A DNA stretch of 64,000 nt from Candidatus Electrothrix communis (GCA_030644725.1 CP130629.1:1776795-1840794); one strand, 5' to 3'. Shown: positions 25,720 to 35,783, counted from the first letter of the stretch. Numbers and translations are program-made. The notes: generated by a model not told the origin, from the sequence alone.

Positions 25720-27659
25720 CCCCTGTTCTTTCGCAGAATACGCTTATCGCCGACTCGGATGGTCAATTTAATTTTGTCAAAGTACTCCAATAAAGGGATG
25801 GAGTATTTGCGGGAAAGCCCGGTCAGATCTTTAAAACCTGGGGCATCAATCTCCCCTTCCCTGCCCAGATAGTCCTGCAGGGTATCAGCCAGCCGATTAA
25901 GTTCCTCGGCATGGAAGAACAAGGCCTCATTGATTTTGACCAAAGTACCATTCTGCAACAGCAAATCAATGACCTGGCGAATCTGCTTTTCTGGGAATTC
26001 CGCAAACAAGGCCAATACATCCTTCAGATTAGGTGGACGTAAACCAGCCTCCTTGTACAGCCTGCCGATTTTCTCCTGCATTTCCTGTTCGTCGACCTGC
26101 AGGGTCACCTCATGAGTACTCAGACGGACCTCCGCCCCTTCCTGGACAATGAGGCCGTTCTTGGCAAGGCTGGTCATCAGATACTGAAACAGCTTCTGAT
26201 CCACCGGCGGCCTAAGTCGGGAGCGTATTTCTTCCCGTGCCAAACCTGTCTTCAACGGGTTTTCCTTATGATATTGCTCCAACAAACCAAGAACGGCTTG
26301 ATTAAGCTGTTCGATCACCTGTGCGGCAACCAAACGCTGACTTTCCGACTCCACCACCAGTACTTTTTTCGAGGAAACAGGTACCTGGAGCTGCTTTTTC
26401 AGTTTTTTGCCGAATACTCCCAACCGGGTGGAAAGCTGGTCCGCTGTAATTCCCTGTCTTCCGCTTTCTTCAAGAAAGAGGAGCATCTTTGCAATAATGC
26501 CAGCCCCGTCGTTACCTGCCTTATAAATAGAAAAAACCGTATGATTACATTCTCTGTCGCGGTCCGTGGTGCGTTTCCTCTTTGGCGGTGCATTATTGAG
26601 GATCACTCCGCCGCCCAAGGTGGCAACCGGTGAATAACTACGCAGGACAAAACGATCGCCCGGCCAGACAGCCACAGGGTCCTGGACGATGAGCTGGATA
26701 TCGGCATTTTCTCCTGGCTCCACGGTATCCTTTTCCATCAAAATCACACGGGCGAGGATTTCACGGGTTCCCACATGCAGACGCACCTGTGTCCTGTTCT
26801 TCAACTTTCTCGAATTATGAGCCAGAAAATGAAAATCAGCATCCAACAGGGTTGAGGACTGCATGGTGCCGGGGGTGGCTGCAAGATCGCCCCGATTGAT
26901 CTCCTCTTTTTCAATACCTTGCAGGTTAATAGCCGTACGATGCCCGGCCTCGACAACCTCCTGCTCTTTGCCATGCACCTGAATTCCCCGGATCTTGGCG
27001 GTCAGCCCACCCGGATAAAACATCAGGTCTTCTCCCACGGCAACCCGTCCAGAAAGGGAAGAACCGGTGATGACGGTCCCGAAACCCTTCATGGAAAACA
27101 CCCGATCCACTGCTAAACGAAACGGCCCGAATTCCTCTTGAAAATTGACCTTACGTACCTTTTCATCCAGCACCGCTTTCACAGCGTCGATGCCTTCACC
27201 AGTGGTGGAGGATACCGGCAGAATCGGGGCTTCTTCCAGAAAACTATCTGCAAAAAACTCCCTGACCTCTTCCTTCACCATTTCCAGCCATTCTTCCTCG
27301 ACCATGTCTTTTTTGGTCAGAATAATCAGGCCGTCTTTCACGCCGAGCAGTTTGCAGATATCAAAATGCTCTCTGGTTTGGGGCATGATCCCCTCGTCCG
27401 CCGCCACAATAAAGGCCACCATGTCCATGCCCGAGGCTCCGGCCACCATATTGCGGACAAATTTTTCATGGCCCGGCACGTCAACAATGCCCAGGCGATG
27501 CCCACAGGCAAGATCAATATAGGCAAAGCCCAGCTCAATGGTAATGCCCCGCTTTTTCTCTTCCTGCAACCGGTCAGTTTCAATACCGGTCAACGCGCGG
27601 ATCAGACTTGTTTTGCCGTGGTCGACATGGCCAGCAGTGCCGAGGATTATTTCACGCAT
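25716..27659 (-). CDS. selB: Selenocysteine-specific elongation factor SelB
   Basis: A 647-residue EF-Tu-like GTPase that brings Sec-tRNA to UGA codons next to a SECIS hairpin. G1 is GHVDHGKT at 10-17, G3 DVPGHE at 60-65 and G4 TKKD near 115-118. EF-Tu-like domains II and III follow to about residue 350. The C-terminal half has four winged-helix repeats (about 390-647) that bind the SECIS RNA. The ATG at 27657-27659 precedes a full-length frame with no gaps. It stands 12 bp downstream of the haem protein gene and overlaps the EAL gene by 4 bp, so all are probably one transcript. Its client in this window is selD. Confidence 0.95.
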   Translation of the reverse strand: MREIILGTAGHVDHGKTSLIRALTGIETDRLQEEKKRGITIELGFAYIDLACGHRLGIVDVPGHEKFVRNMVAGASGMDMVAFIVAADEGIMPQTREHFDICKLLGVKDGLIILTKKDMVEEEWLEMVKEEVREFFADSFLEEAPILPVSSTTGEGIDAVKAVLDEKVRKVNFQEEFGPFRLAVDRVFSMKGFGTVITGSSLSGRVAVGEDLMFYPGGLTAKIRGIQVHGKEQEVVEAGHRTAINLQGIEKEEINRGDLAATPGTMQSSTLLDADFHFLAHNSRKLKNRTQVRLHVGTREILARVILMEKDTVEPGENADIQLIVQDPVAVWPGDRFVLRSYSPVATLGGGVILNNAPPKRKRTTDRDRECNHTVFSIYKAGNDGAGIIAKMLLFLEESGRQGITADQLSTRLGVFGKKLKKQLQVPVSSKKVLVVESESQRLVAAQVIEQLNQAVLGLLEQYHKENPLKTGLAREEIRSRLRPPVDQKLFQYLMTSLAKNGLIVQEGAEVRLSTHEVTLQVDEQEMQEKIGRLYKEAGLRPPNLKDVLALFAEFPEKQIRQVIDLLLQNGTLVKINEALFFHAEELNRLADTLQDYLGREGEIDAPGFKDLTGLSRKYSIPLLEYFDKIKLTIRVGDKRILRKNRG

Positions 27660-27671
27660 AAATATTTCTGT

Positions 27672-27983
27672 TTATTTTTCACTGTCGGCCTGCGAACTCT
27701 TCCGATTGGCCAGATAATCAATAACAATCTCTTTTTCCTTCTGATTCAAAAAATCCATCCGGTCTGAATAGCGCATCATCTTTTCTACGGTCTTCACCCA
27801 CTCCGAATGATTCTTGCTTGCCCCGTACGCCCTATCTATACTGTGGCAAACGGAACATTTCTGCTCAACCAAAGCTTTTCCAGCATCGTCCTCATCCTTG
27901 GCAAAAGACGAGTCCGTCACTATCAACGTCAAAAGGAGTACAGCGCAACAGGAACAGTAAAAGAACACTTTTTGTTTTTTCAC
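27672..27983 (-). CDS. Exported monohaem c-type cytochrome, small
   Basis: The start is placed at GTG 27981-27983, because GGAGGG stands 7 nt upstream and the signal peptide begins there ([12 protein letters not shown], hydrophobic to 22, SFAKD cleavage). The 103-residue product has a single haem motif CSVCH at 43-47. A conserved [14 protein letters not shown] segment follows, whose methionines are candidate distal ligands. The domain is the same as the two at the C-terminus of the next gene upstream, so it arose by duplication. It should carry electrons in the periplasm. Confidence 0.85.
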   Translation of the reverse strand: MKKQKVFFYCSCCAVLLLTLIVTDSSFAKDEDDAGKALVEQKCSVCHSIDRAYGASKNHSEWVKTVEKMMRYSDRMDFLNQKEKEIVIDYLANRKSSQADSEK

Positions 27984-28020
27984 GGCATCACCCTCCATAA
28001 TTTTTTTTATATTGCCCCGA

Positions 28021-28923
28021 TCATTTTTCCTTCTCCGACCGGGAGGAACTCCGGCTGAACAAAAACTCAAGAATAGCCTCTTTTTCCTGTGGGCTCATAA
28101 AATCCGCCTGTTCGGAATAACCAATCATCTTTTCCACGGTCTGCACCCATTCTTCAGGTTTTTTTTCTGCCATATAAATCCTATCCAGTCCGTGACAAAA
28201 GGAACATTTCTGCTCAACCATGTTCCTCCCGATCTTCCCCTGAGCTCTGGGACCTTCAGTAACCAAATTTTCCCGTCGTTGCTGCTGATTAATAAGATAG
28301 TTGAGAATCTGCTGACCTTGAGCTTCGCTGATATTGGGCGAATCAAAAGATATCATACGATTAACAGTCTCTGTCCAGTCCTGATCGGATTTAAGGGCCT
28401 TGAAAACCCGCTCTAAGGTATGGCATTTCCCACATTTTTGCACCACCAGTTTTTGTTCTTTATTCTTATTCAGCACAGCTGCATCCTCTTCAGGCAAGGA
28501 CAACTCACCAATATCGCTCTGATGAAGAAAATAATAGCCGGCAGTCATACTATTAAGTAAAAAAAGCGCCAGAAAAACAGCCAGCCCGATACCTGGAACT
28601 TGCTTTTCAAATCGTTTAAAACGCCGAATAATAAGGATTTTAAAAAAAAGAAGCGGGATAACCAGAAGCGCCAGCGAAATGTGCAGGATGGTCCTTGGTG
28701 AAAACTCTTCCTGATAGGTTCCAGCCTTGGAAAGCATGACAGCTAAGATGGCAATAAAAAAGGCGATAAAGATATACCCTGTCACCTTATGTGCCGTAAT
28801 CAAACGCTGATTGACCTTACTGTCCTCCCTGGGATTGCCCCGCAGTTCCAGCATCAGGAGCATCGCACAAGCCCCGGTCAGGGTAGCTGCCAATCCAGCT
28901 ATGGAAGTCATTATCGGGCTCAT
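28021..28923 (-). CDS. Membrane-anchored dihaem cytochrome c
   Basis: This 300-residue protein begins with four membrane helices (about 5-26, 45-64, 78-98 and 111-130). H45 and H81 are at positions where b-haem ligands could sit. Two tandem periplasmic c-type domains follow, with haem motifs CGKCH at 164-168 and CSFCH at 240-244. Each is followed by a WxxTVxxM segment supplying a possible axial methionine. The second domain is the closer relative of the separate monohaem protein encoded 37 bp downstream. A quinol-to-cytochrome or electron-sink role is likely but unproven. The ATG has an AGAGGGA ribosome-binding site. Confidence 0.85.
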   Translation of the reverse strand: MSPIMTSIAGLAATLTGACAMLLMLELRGNPREDSKVNQRLITAHKVTGYIFIAFFIAILAVMLSKAGTYQEEFSPRTILHISLALLVIPLLFFKILIIRRFKRFEKQVPGIGLAVFLALFLLNSMTAGYYFLHQSDIGELSLPEEDAAVLNKNKEQKLVVQKCGKCHTLERVFKALKSDQDWTETVNRMISFDSPNISEAQGQQILNYLINQQQRRENLVTEGPRAQGKIGRNMVEQKCSFCHGLDRIYMAEKKPEEWVQTVEKMIGYSEQADFMSPQEKEAILEFLFSRSSSRSEKEK

Positions 28924-28984
28924 AAAAAATCCCTCTGCTGCTGCATTTATCTCTGCTCCTTATTTCGCGTGCTCAAACAGCAAA

Positions 28985-30151
28985 TCAAACTAAAGGCGTT
29001 TCAAAATCAAGAAGGAGACGAAGTATCTCTCCTTCTTCCTGATAGCGCAGTCGTTCTCCCATTTCCCTTCTCATCATAGGCACACCGCGCCCAAGGCCAT
29101 CGATGAATTTCATATTATCCAAATATTTAAGAAGAAAATGATTCCTCGGAGCCGAGTTACCTGTCAGAATTTTTTCCACTGTCAGGGTATTGGGAAGTCT
29201 GCCCGGTGAAATAATCTCCAAGCGGTCACGAAAGATATAAACAGCCGTCTTCCTGTTGGCAATGGAATAGTCGCGATGACAGACTGCATTCACGACAGCC
29301 TCTCTGATGACATTATCTGAAACAGCAGGTCGCTCTTCACGTTGAAGGCCGGAAAAGGTTGCCGGACGTGGAAGGAAGGTGCGTATCTTTACCTTTGTTT
29401 GGCGAATCAGCTCAGGGAGGGTTCCAACGATTTCCTGTTTATCAAGCAAATCATCTATGAGTTCAACACCATCAAAGACAGCGAACACAATAGCACTCTG
29501 CGGCAGTCTTCGTTGCGGTTCACGACCGAACAACAGCAGCCCCCCGACGCTTACCTGATCCTCATCTTCCCGGTTGAGCAGAATATCAGCGTTCAGCAGT
29601 AAACGTCGTCTATCAACCTCTTCCAAAGCAAGATAATCAATATTGTAGTAATCCGACCAGTAGTCATGCAGTTTTCTTTCATCCAGATCCGCTCTCTGCG
29701 TTCCTTCCAACGGAGCAATATCATAATGTACCAATCCGGCCTGCTGAAAAAGTCGGCTCAATTCCTCCTTGGTTGCCATACGGTTGGTGGAACCGACCCT
29801 AACCCAGAACTTACCATCAATGGTTTGATACGGTTTATCAGGACCGCGCGGAACCTCAATAATCAACAGCTGCTTACCACCGAACATGCATAGAGAAATT
29901 TCCTGTCGGGTTGCCGGAACGACATTATTGCGCACAACATTGGCGGTCCATTCTTCAATATTCTTTCTGCTATCAATGCCAATCACAGTGCCGTTATCAT
30001 CTACACCGACCAAGATACTTCCGCCGTTGGTATTGGAAAAAGCAGTAATCTCCCTTGCCAGACTCTCAGGGCGAACATCCGCTCGCTTAAACTCAACAGC
30101 CCCGTTTTCACCCTGCTCTATCAGCGATTGAATTTCTGATATACTCCTCAT
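28985..30151 (-). CDS. AlbA_2 / divergent-AAA ATP-binding protein
   Basis: A 388-residue protein of the 'helix-turn-helix/Schlafen AlbA_2' group. The N-terminal domain has AVEFKRAD at 18-25 and FSNTNGGSILVGVDDNG at 38-54, the defining strand-loop of AlbA_2. The C-terminal part, from about 280, has IREAVVNAVCHRDYS and GLGRGVPMM, matching the GHKL-type ATPase domain that usually accompanies it. Such proteins are called putative transcriptional regulators and often sit near mobile DNA or defence genes, but their activity is poorly defined. The neighbours are not functionally linked. Confidence 0.85.
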   Translation of the reverse strand: MRSISEIQSLIEQGENGAVEFKRADVRPESLAREITAFSNTNGGSILVGVDDNGTVIGIDSRKNIEEWTANVVRNNVVPATRQEISLCMFGGKQLLIIEVPRGPDKPYQTIDGKFWVRVGSTNRMATKEELSRLFQQAGLVHYDIAPLEGTQRADLDERKLHDYWSDYYNIDYLALEEVDRRRLLLNADILLNREDEDQVSVGGLLLFGREPQRRLPQSAIVFAVFDGVELIDDLLDKQEIVGTLPELIRQTKVKIRTFLPRPATFSGLQREERPAVSDNVIREAVVNAVCHRDYSIANRKTAVYIFRDRLEIISPGRLPNTLTVEKILTGNSAPRNHFLLKYLDNMKFIDGLGRGVPMMRREMGERLRYQEEGEILRLLLDFETPLV

Positions 30152-30232
30152 GTGTCACCTCGAAAATGCATTACGCAGCAAAGAAGTTTTCGGTCAATGA
30201 GTATAACCAAGACGATCGCTCTTCCGGCCCTA

Positions 30233-30877
30233 TCAAAAATAAGGATTCCCTTCCGCCTCATCCCCGATAGTCGATTGAAAACCGCCATAGCCGTGCCCAG
30301 GCCAAACAACCGTTTCCAAGGGCAAGGTCAGCAAGCGCTCTTTAATGGACCGAGAAAGCTCCGGCATGGAACCACCAGGAAAATCGGTACGCCCGACTCC
30401 ACCGACAAAAAGAGTGTCACCGGTAAAACAATCCGGTTCATTATAGAGGCAGACCCCGCCCGGAGTATGCCCCGGAGTATGAATCACGGTCAACGTTTCT
30501 TCACCAATGGTGATCTTTTCACCGTGTTCAATCAAGATATCTGCCGGAGGTGATTCTGGCAGGCCGAGCATAGAAAAATAGCTTTTTGCGTCTGCTGTGC
30601 TGAAAAACTCAGCATCGGATCGATGCATGATAATCTGCGCCCCTGTGGCCTGCCGAACAGGCCCATTACAGCATACATGGTCTGGATGACCGTGGGTATT
30701 GATGATGTATATCACATCAAGATTATGCTCTTTGCAGGCGGCGAGAATTTTTTCTTCATCTCCGCCCGGATCAATGACTGCTGCCTTGCCTGTCTTTTCA
30801 CAGGAAATAATATAGCAGCAAACGCCCATCATACCGACTGTCAGCTGTTGTATTTTCATGGTAACGGGTGTGCTCAC
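30233..30877 (-). CDS. Metallo-beta-lactamase-fold hydrolase (glyoxalase II-like)
   Basis: A 214-residue single-domain protein with the zinc motif THGHPDH at 61-67, then HTPGHTPGG near 135, FTGDTLF near 150 and PGHGYG near 195. This set fits the YcbL/GloB-like thiolesterases that hydrolyse S-lactoylglutathione-type substrates. Lacking the C-terminal substrate domain of GloB, its real substrate is open. The start may be GTG 30875-30877 or the internal ATG six codons on; neither has a strong ribosome-binding site. It lies 100 bp after the Mrp gene on the same strand. Confidence 0.85.
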   Translation of the reverse strand: MSTPVTMKIQQLTVGMMGVCCYIISCEKTGKAAVIDPGGDEEKILAACKEHNLDVIYIINTHGHPDHVCCNGPVRQATGAQIIMHRSDAEFFSTADAKSYFSMLGLPESPPADILIEHGEKITIGEETLTVIHTPGHTPGGVCLYNEPDCFTGDTLFVGGVGRTDFPGGSMPELSRSIKERLLTLPLETVVWPGHGYGGFQSTIGDEAEGNPYF

Positions 30878-30977
30878 TTCTGTTCAGGTGGATCGGGTAT
30901 CAACCCAAAGCCATCCCGGTGATTCCAGCTTAGCTTCAGGTTGTAAAAAAACTTTGTATAAACAGCCTTCCGTGGAC

Positions 30978-31943
30978 TCAGCAATCACATTTATCCGGAT
31001 CACATCCTCCGCCGCCGCAACCGCAGCCGCCGGTGGATACAGTGGCGTTCTGCAAGCCGGTTGCGAGTTTCAAACCTTTTTCTGACTTGTTGATCGGCAA
31101 GCGTCGTTCAATGGCTTCCACCACAACAGCAAAGGCCTGCACCGCCAGACTGTCCTCATCAGAGGAGAGATAGGGTTTCCCGCTGTCACCGCCGACGACT
31201 ACTCGTGGATCCATAGGTACTCTGCCGAGAAAGGGTAACTCAAAGTCACGGGCGGTCTTTTCCCCCCCCCCGGAGCTGAAAATATCCATGGATTCTTCAC
31301 AATGGGGACAGATAAAACCGGACATATTTTCCACTACTCCGGCAATGGGCATTTCAACGGTCTTGCAAAAATTTATAGACTTACGAACATCAGCCAAGGC
31401 CACAGCCTGGGGGGTTGTGACAACCACGGCCTGCACATTGGGAATGGTTTGTGCCACGGACAAAGGCTCATCACCGGTTCCCGGAGGGGCGTCAACAACA
31501 AGATAGTCCAGTTCGCCCCAGTCCATGTCAGCGACAAACTGACGAATAGCCTGGATTTTCAGCGGTCCGCGCCAGATAATAGCCTCATCCCTGTCCTTCA
31601 TCATGTATTCTAGGGAAACGACTTTCACATTCTCATTATACAGCAACGGCGGCACTAAGCCATTTGCTGACTGGCGTGGTTCCAAGGATTCGGTTAAATC
31701 AAGCATTCGGCAGATATCCGGTCCGTGCAGATCGACATCCATAAGGCCGACTTTATACCCCTTTTTAGCAAGACCTAGAGCGAGATTCACAGCAACGGTG
31801 GATTTCCCAACGCCCCCCTTACCGCTCATAACCAAAATTTTATGCCTGATCTTACCAAGCGATCGGGTAATGGCAATATCCTGCTGGGCGACTTGTGCGC
31901 CCTTAGAATGGTCCTCACTCTCACATGAACCGCATGAACTCAT
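30978..31943 (-). CDS. mrp: Mrp/Nbp35-type Fe-S cluster carrier ATPase
   Basis: The start is placed at the ATG 31941-31943 that follows GGAGG by 5 nt, giving 321 residues. The protein binds ATP through the deviant Walker A GKGGVGKS (41-48) and has VDAPPGTGDEPLS near 150. Its CPHC pair (212/215) is the bridging Fe-S ligand set of ApbC/Nbp35 carriers. The N-terminus has CGSCESE, and the C-terminus a glycine-cysteine tail CGCGGGGCDPDKCDC. Extra cysteine clusters at both ends suggest it can bind more than the bridging cluster. The role is assembly and transfer of 4Fe-4S clusters to apo-proteins, useful for the Fe-S enzymes encoded nearby. Confidence 0.92.
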   Translation of the reverse strand: MSSCGSCESEDHSKGAQVAQQDIAITRSLGKIRHKILVMSGKGGVGKSTVAVNLALGLAKKGYKVGLMDVDLHGPDICRMLDLTESLEPRQSANGLVPPLLYNENVKVVSLEYMMKDRDEAIIWRGPLKIQAIRQFVADMDWGELDYLVVDAPPGTGDEPLSVAQTIPNVQAVVVTTPQAVALADVRKSINFCKTVEMPIAGVVENMSGFICPHCEESMDIFSSGGGEKTARDFELPFLGRVPMDPRVVVGGDSGKPYLSSDEDSLAVQAFAVVVEAIERRLPINKSEKGLKLATGLQNATVSTGGCGCGGGGCDPDKCDC

Positions 31944-32326
31944 CATATCCTCCATTAAATAACGAGATAAAAACTAAGAAAAAAAGGCGCGTCAGCAATC
32001 TTCCCGATCAATCGCCTTTGAAAAATGAATCATCCGCCTCCTGAAGGCGGGTCTCAAAATATGCAGCCTGAGCCTCCTGTTCGACACAGAGCCTAACGCA
32101 GCTCACAGAACAACCTCATAGAGTAACATAGGTCAGGATGCAATATAACATTTATGTCATGCTCGTACGGCTTGCATTCTAACGCTGACCACTCGAAAAG
32201 CAATAAAAAAACTTCCGTATTCGCACCCCATTATAATATCGCAACAAATGAAAGGAAAAACACAGAAGATCTGTGTACAAGGCAGCATTCCCTACTGCCG
32301 GATTCGCGCCAAAGGATAATAGCGGT
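31944..32326. other. Intergenic region, nothing recognised
   Basis: No coding frame of good character and no riboswitch was recognised. A short GC hairpin CCGCC/GGCGG (about 32036-32052) lies in it without a T-run. It separates mrp from the end of the isomerase gene on the same strand. Confidence 0.4.
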
Positions 32327-34663
32327 TCAAATCAAAAAGCCCTGCCTCCACCGGTTGCTCCTGGAAAAACGCTGCTGAAACCAATCATACTCCTGCCAAA
32401 ATTGGGGGTCAGCCCGGTTGACACCATACCTGACAAACCGGTCAATCTCCGCCTCGTCCACTTTCTTTTTACTGGCCAGCATGGTCAAAAAATCAGGGAG
32501 ATTTTTTTCATGCATTTTGAAAAAATAATTGGGATACGACCCGACAAAACCGGGCAGAATATCCATTCTATCCCTTGAGGAATCCAATACTCCTTTTTCC
32601 ATTATCATAGCAAAATACGAAACATTATCATGCCAACGGTTCACCACGATGGTGAAACAGACATCCTCTCTCTTGTCACGCTCAATTCGAACAAAGGCCA
32701 AATTGGCATTATAGTTGTTAAAATATGATAACAACGACGAATCCGGCCCGGTCACCGAACGAAATCCCCTCAAAATATCCTGATCTGTTTCCAAGCGAGC
32801 AGGTACTTGTGGATAGGCTCCGTCAGCCTTGATATAATTTACCGGATCAAAACGTATTCCTGCTGACTCCATGATCTCTTTACTCATAATATGCTCGACA
32901 AATTCTCTTTTCGGGTCATCCGAGGTAAAGGGAATTGCAGCTGGCATAAAAGAAGCTGTGACATCAAGTAAGGTGTTCTCCGCACCGATGTACCAGGACC
33001 GCTGCATCTTCATCCGCTGTTCCATCGGCATGAAATTAAGAAAACCAAGCTCACCTTCCCGACGTAACTTATCCATATACAGGCGCACTGCTGCCTGATG
33101 GCCCACATTGCCGTATACATCAAAGCCAGCAACTAGAGAATAATAAATTCGCTCAAGCAAGGGATAATCAATCACCCAAAGCGTTCGGGGCAGACTCCCC
33201 AGGACGCCCCGATGCACGGATGCGCTGTCAAAATGACGATACACTGTCAACAGAGGTGCATCTTTAACCCGTTCTCCTTTCCAGATCGCCTCATAGCCCA
33301 GGCCTTTATCATAATTGGCTGTATAAAAATGCTGCCTGGAGCGAAGATACCGAAGCGAAGCCTGGTGATATTGATTATTAAGCAGCCTGCCGATGGAAAA
33401 TTCAGAGCCCCGCTCAATGGGCATGATAAGATTATCCTGATGCATGCGAATAAAACCTGGATACTTGACGCTCAGATCAAATTCAGGACCAAGGAACATA
33501 ACCCAGAAATGGTCGTGGATCACATTAAGCGCAACCTGACCTCGACAGACCGGTCCACGAATGAACGTCTTAATAATATAATGCGCATTATCCAGGAGGA
33601 AGCGATATCGTGAGGCTGCCGGAATCTGCTCAAAAGCAACAAAGGGATTGGCACTGAGCTTGGTCCCGTAGCCGACAAGATGCGGCTCCTGCAACCATTT
33701 CGGCGCAATAAATAATGCCTTAAAGCGAGCCAGCATCCAGTAGTCAAAATGGACCACCATATGGGTTTTATGAACAATGGTGGAATGAATTTTCCGGAAA
33801 CGATAAAACAAGGTGTCGGTTTCCGGATCATCATAGGGCCGTACAGTAGCAATCAAATCAATGGGCTGACCTGAAGGAGTCCGGGACCGCACCAGTTCAT
33901 AATATTCATGAGTATCGGTCTCAAACTTAATATGGGCAAGAAAATAATGTTCATAGAGGTAACGCGACGTCACTCTATGCTTCGGATCAGCGGCATTCAG
34001 AAAGGCTTCCCAACGCTCTATCTGTCTCTGATCCGCCGATTTCGGGGTGACGAGCTCCTGCTGCTGTTCCAGGGTTGGCCCTTTCCCGCCCTGGGCCAGC
34101 CAACCGGCAACAAGCTCGAACTCCTCTTTCTTTAACGGAGGAAAACCAAAGGGCATTCCTCTATTGGGATGTGTATCCAGATAACTCCCCAACTCATGTC
34201 CATTTTCAGCACAGGTCAAGTCTTCTGCTTCTGACTGATACTCACCGCTGCTGTCAGGATGTTCCATCTTATGGGCAAGCAACTGCAAGAGAATAGAATT
34301 ATTCAAACCGGGTTCAGCAGTATTCTCTATTACTGTGTAGAACCCCTTGTCTCTCCATTTTTCAGTTGTCCGGGCATCAAAAAAGAGGCGGGTGGGATCC
34401 ATCGTTTGCAGACGATCAGCATTATAGATAGCCTCCTTGCTCGCTCCTCGGTCTAACCCTTCGTAAGAACTGAGCTTCAGCTGGCAGGGAGAATTATAGC
34501 AGGAATGGCAGACCACGCAGCGTTTGTCCAGCAGCGGTTTGACTTCACGCAAATAGTCGATGGGATGGTCCGGAAGCTGCACTTGAACAGGAGAAGGTGG
34601 TGTTGCGCAGGCGGTCAGCAAGGAAAAAAGGAGCGCGTATAAAAAAAGCTTCATGGCGGACAT
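32327..34663 (-). CDS. cti: Fatty acid cis/trans isomerase, haem lipoprotein
   Basis: The 778-residue protein matches periplasmic Cti enzymes, which convert cis double bonds of membrane phospholipid acyl chains to trans without energy input, stiffening the membrane under solvent, heat or toxic stress. A lipoprotein signal ends in LLTAC (C19). The covalent haem motif CVVCH lies at 49-53, followed by CYNSPCQLKLSS, a Cti hallmark. NRGMPFGFPPL near 170 is a further conserved block. Length is normal. The gene stands alone, with a GGAG ribosome-binding site and a palindromic region upstream that it shares with the divergent small secreted protein gene. Confidence 0.9.
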   Translation of the reverse strand: MSAMKLFLYALLFSLLTACATPPSPVQVQLPDHPIDYLREVKPLLDKRCVVCHSCYNSPCQLKLSSYEGLDRGASKEAIYNADRLQTMDPTRLFFDARTTEKWRDKGFYTVIENTAEPGLNNSILLQLLAHKMEHPDSSGEYQSEAEDLTCAENGHELGSYLDTHPNRGMPFGFPPLKKEEFELVAGWLAQGGKGPTLEQQQELVTPKSADQRQIERWEAFLNAADPKHRVTSRYLYEHYFLAHIKFETDTHEYYELVRSRTPSGQPIDLIATVRPYDDPETDTLFYRFRKIHSTIVHKTHMVVHFDYWMLARFKALFIAPKWLQEPHLVGYGTKLSANPFVAFEQIPAASRYRFLLDNAHYIIKTFIRGPVCRGQVALNVIHDHFWVMFLGPEFDLSVKYPGFIRMHQDNLIMPIERGSEFSIGRLLNNQYHQASLRYLRSRQHFYTANYDKGLGYEAIWKGERVKDAPLLTVYRHFDSASVHRGVLGSLPRTLWVIDYPLLERIYYSLVAGFDVYGNVGHQAAVRLYMDKLRREGELGFLNFMPMEQRMKMQRSWYIGAENTLLDVTASFMPAAIPFTSDDPKREFVEHIMSKEIMESAGIRFDPVNYIKADGAYPQVPARLETDQDILRGFRSVTGPDSSLLSYFNNYNANLAFVRIERDKREDVCFTIVVNRWHDNVSYFAMIMEKGVLDSSRDRMDILPGFVGSYPNYFFKMHEKNLPDFLTMLASKKKVDEAEIDRFVRYGVNRADPQFWQEYDWFQQRFSRSNRWRQGFLI

Positions 34664-34888
34664 GGGTGCTCCGGGTTACAGTTAACGAACAGGTCAAGAG
34701 AACACACCTCTTACCGAAAAATCGAACGGATGACAATCTTTTCATTTTTCCGCACCCTTTCCGGTCACCTCGGCAGGGTATAAAAAAAGCAGAAAGGGTA
34801 AAAAAGGGCTGAGAGAGATCATTCATGAGGATTGTTCTCCTGCCTTGCCTTATACCCTGAGACCATCACATCATTCAAGGAGAACACC

Positions 34889-35215
34889 GTGAAAAAACAA
34901 ACAGCAATTTTCGTTCTGGCCCTGCTGAGCATCTGCTCGGTGCATACTTTTGCTGCCGATGATTCACGACGTGGAAAAGGAGGGGAGGAACGACATCACC
35001 AGCCGCCATCGGAGGCGTACACTGCTTGTGAAGGAATGAAGAGCGGAGATCAGGCTGAGCTCACCGGGCCTCGGGGAGACACCGTCACAGGTACTTGCGT
35101 CCAAGAAAAGGACGGTGATCGTCTTTTTCTTCGACCGGACCGACCACCTAAAGGGTCTAAACCGCCTGAAGGGTCCAAGGACCGCCGAGGCGGTGAAAAA
35201 CAACCAAGAAATTAA
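34889..35215 (+). CDS. Small secreted basic protein (108 aa)
   Basis: The start is GTG 34889, with AAGGAG 7 nt upstream; the ATG further 5' has none. A signal peptide (KKQTAIFVLALLSICSV, cleavage after HTFAA) leads to a mature part. That part has YTACEGMKSGDQAEL and GDTVTGTCVQEKDGDRLFL, a two-cysteine module seen in other small secreted proteins, and ends in a lysine/proline/glycine-rich repeat tail (PPKGSKPPEGSK). Function is unknown. It diverges from cti. Confidence 0.75.
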   Translation: MKKQTAIFVLALLSICSVHTFAADDSRRGKGGEERHHQPPSEAYTACEGMKSGDQAELTGPRGDTVTGTCVQEKDGDRLFLRPDRPPKGSKPPEGSKDRRGGEKQPRN

Positions 35216-35282
35216 AACGTAGGGGGCACGGCGTGCCGTACCCTTACAATACCCTTTCAAACCAACAATCTGTCCACTACGC

Positions 35283-35783
35283 CTACTTCCTTATACTGAC
35301 TTCCCTTGCAAAGGCCGGAAAAACCTCACGCAGCAGATGCTCGTCAACCTGTTCCATGAGCTGCACCTCGTATTCATCTTCAGAAAAATGATGCACGGCT
35401 CCATTGTCTGGTTCCGGGGCAGTTGATCTCACGACAAAATCAGAGGACAGAGGAACAGACTCTATGTCATCGAGGCATGAACGATTATTCTCTATCCAGC
35501 GCTGACAGTCGTCGTGACTACCGATATAGGTAAAGATCAGGCGATGTTCCCGTTTCAGGCCAACCAAACGAAATCCGCAGGACAGACTGTATTTCCGGCA
35601 ATCTTTCAGGCGAAATTCTCCGTTATAGGTACGTCTGCATTCCGCTTTCTCGTCCAGAGGATTCTGTTGCAAACGGGTCATGATGGTCTCCGCCCGGAGC
35701 AAGATATCCCGCTCTTTTTTTCCACCCTTACGCATGGCTTCGAACTGCTTTACAAGATTCCTGGTTTGATGAATTTCCAGCAT
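35283..35783 (-). CDS. Hypothetical protein with RelE-like N-terminal region
   Basis: A 166-residue cytoplasmic protein. Residues 1-100 (EIHQTRNLVKQFEAMRK, RLKDCRKYSLSCGFRLVGL, HRLIFTYIGSHDDCQRWIE) have the helix-helix-strand pattern and basic strand of ParE/RelE-type folds, though the tyrosine and cysteine content is unusual. The C-terminal third is acidic (HHFSEDEYEVQLMEQVDEHLL) and could be a self-contained antitoxin-like tail or a partner-binding arm. No antitoxin gene lies beside it. The toxin-fold suggestion is weak. Confidence 0.6.
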   Translation of the reverse strand: MLEIHQTRNLVKQFEAMRKGGKKERDILLRAETIMTRLQQNPLDEKAECRRTYNGEFRLKDCRKYSLSCGFRLVGLKREHRLIFTYIGSHDDCQRWIENNRSCLDDIESVPLSSDFVVRSTAPEPDNGAVHHFSEDEYEVQLMEQVDEHLLREVFPAFAREVSIRK

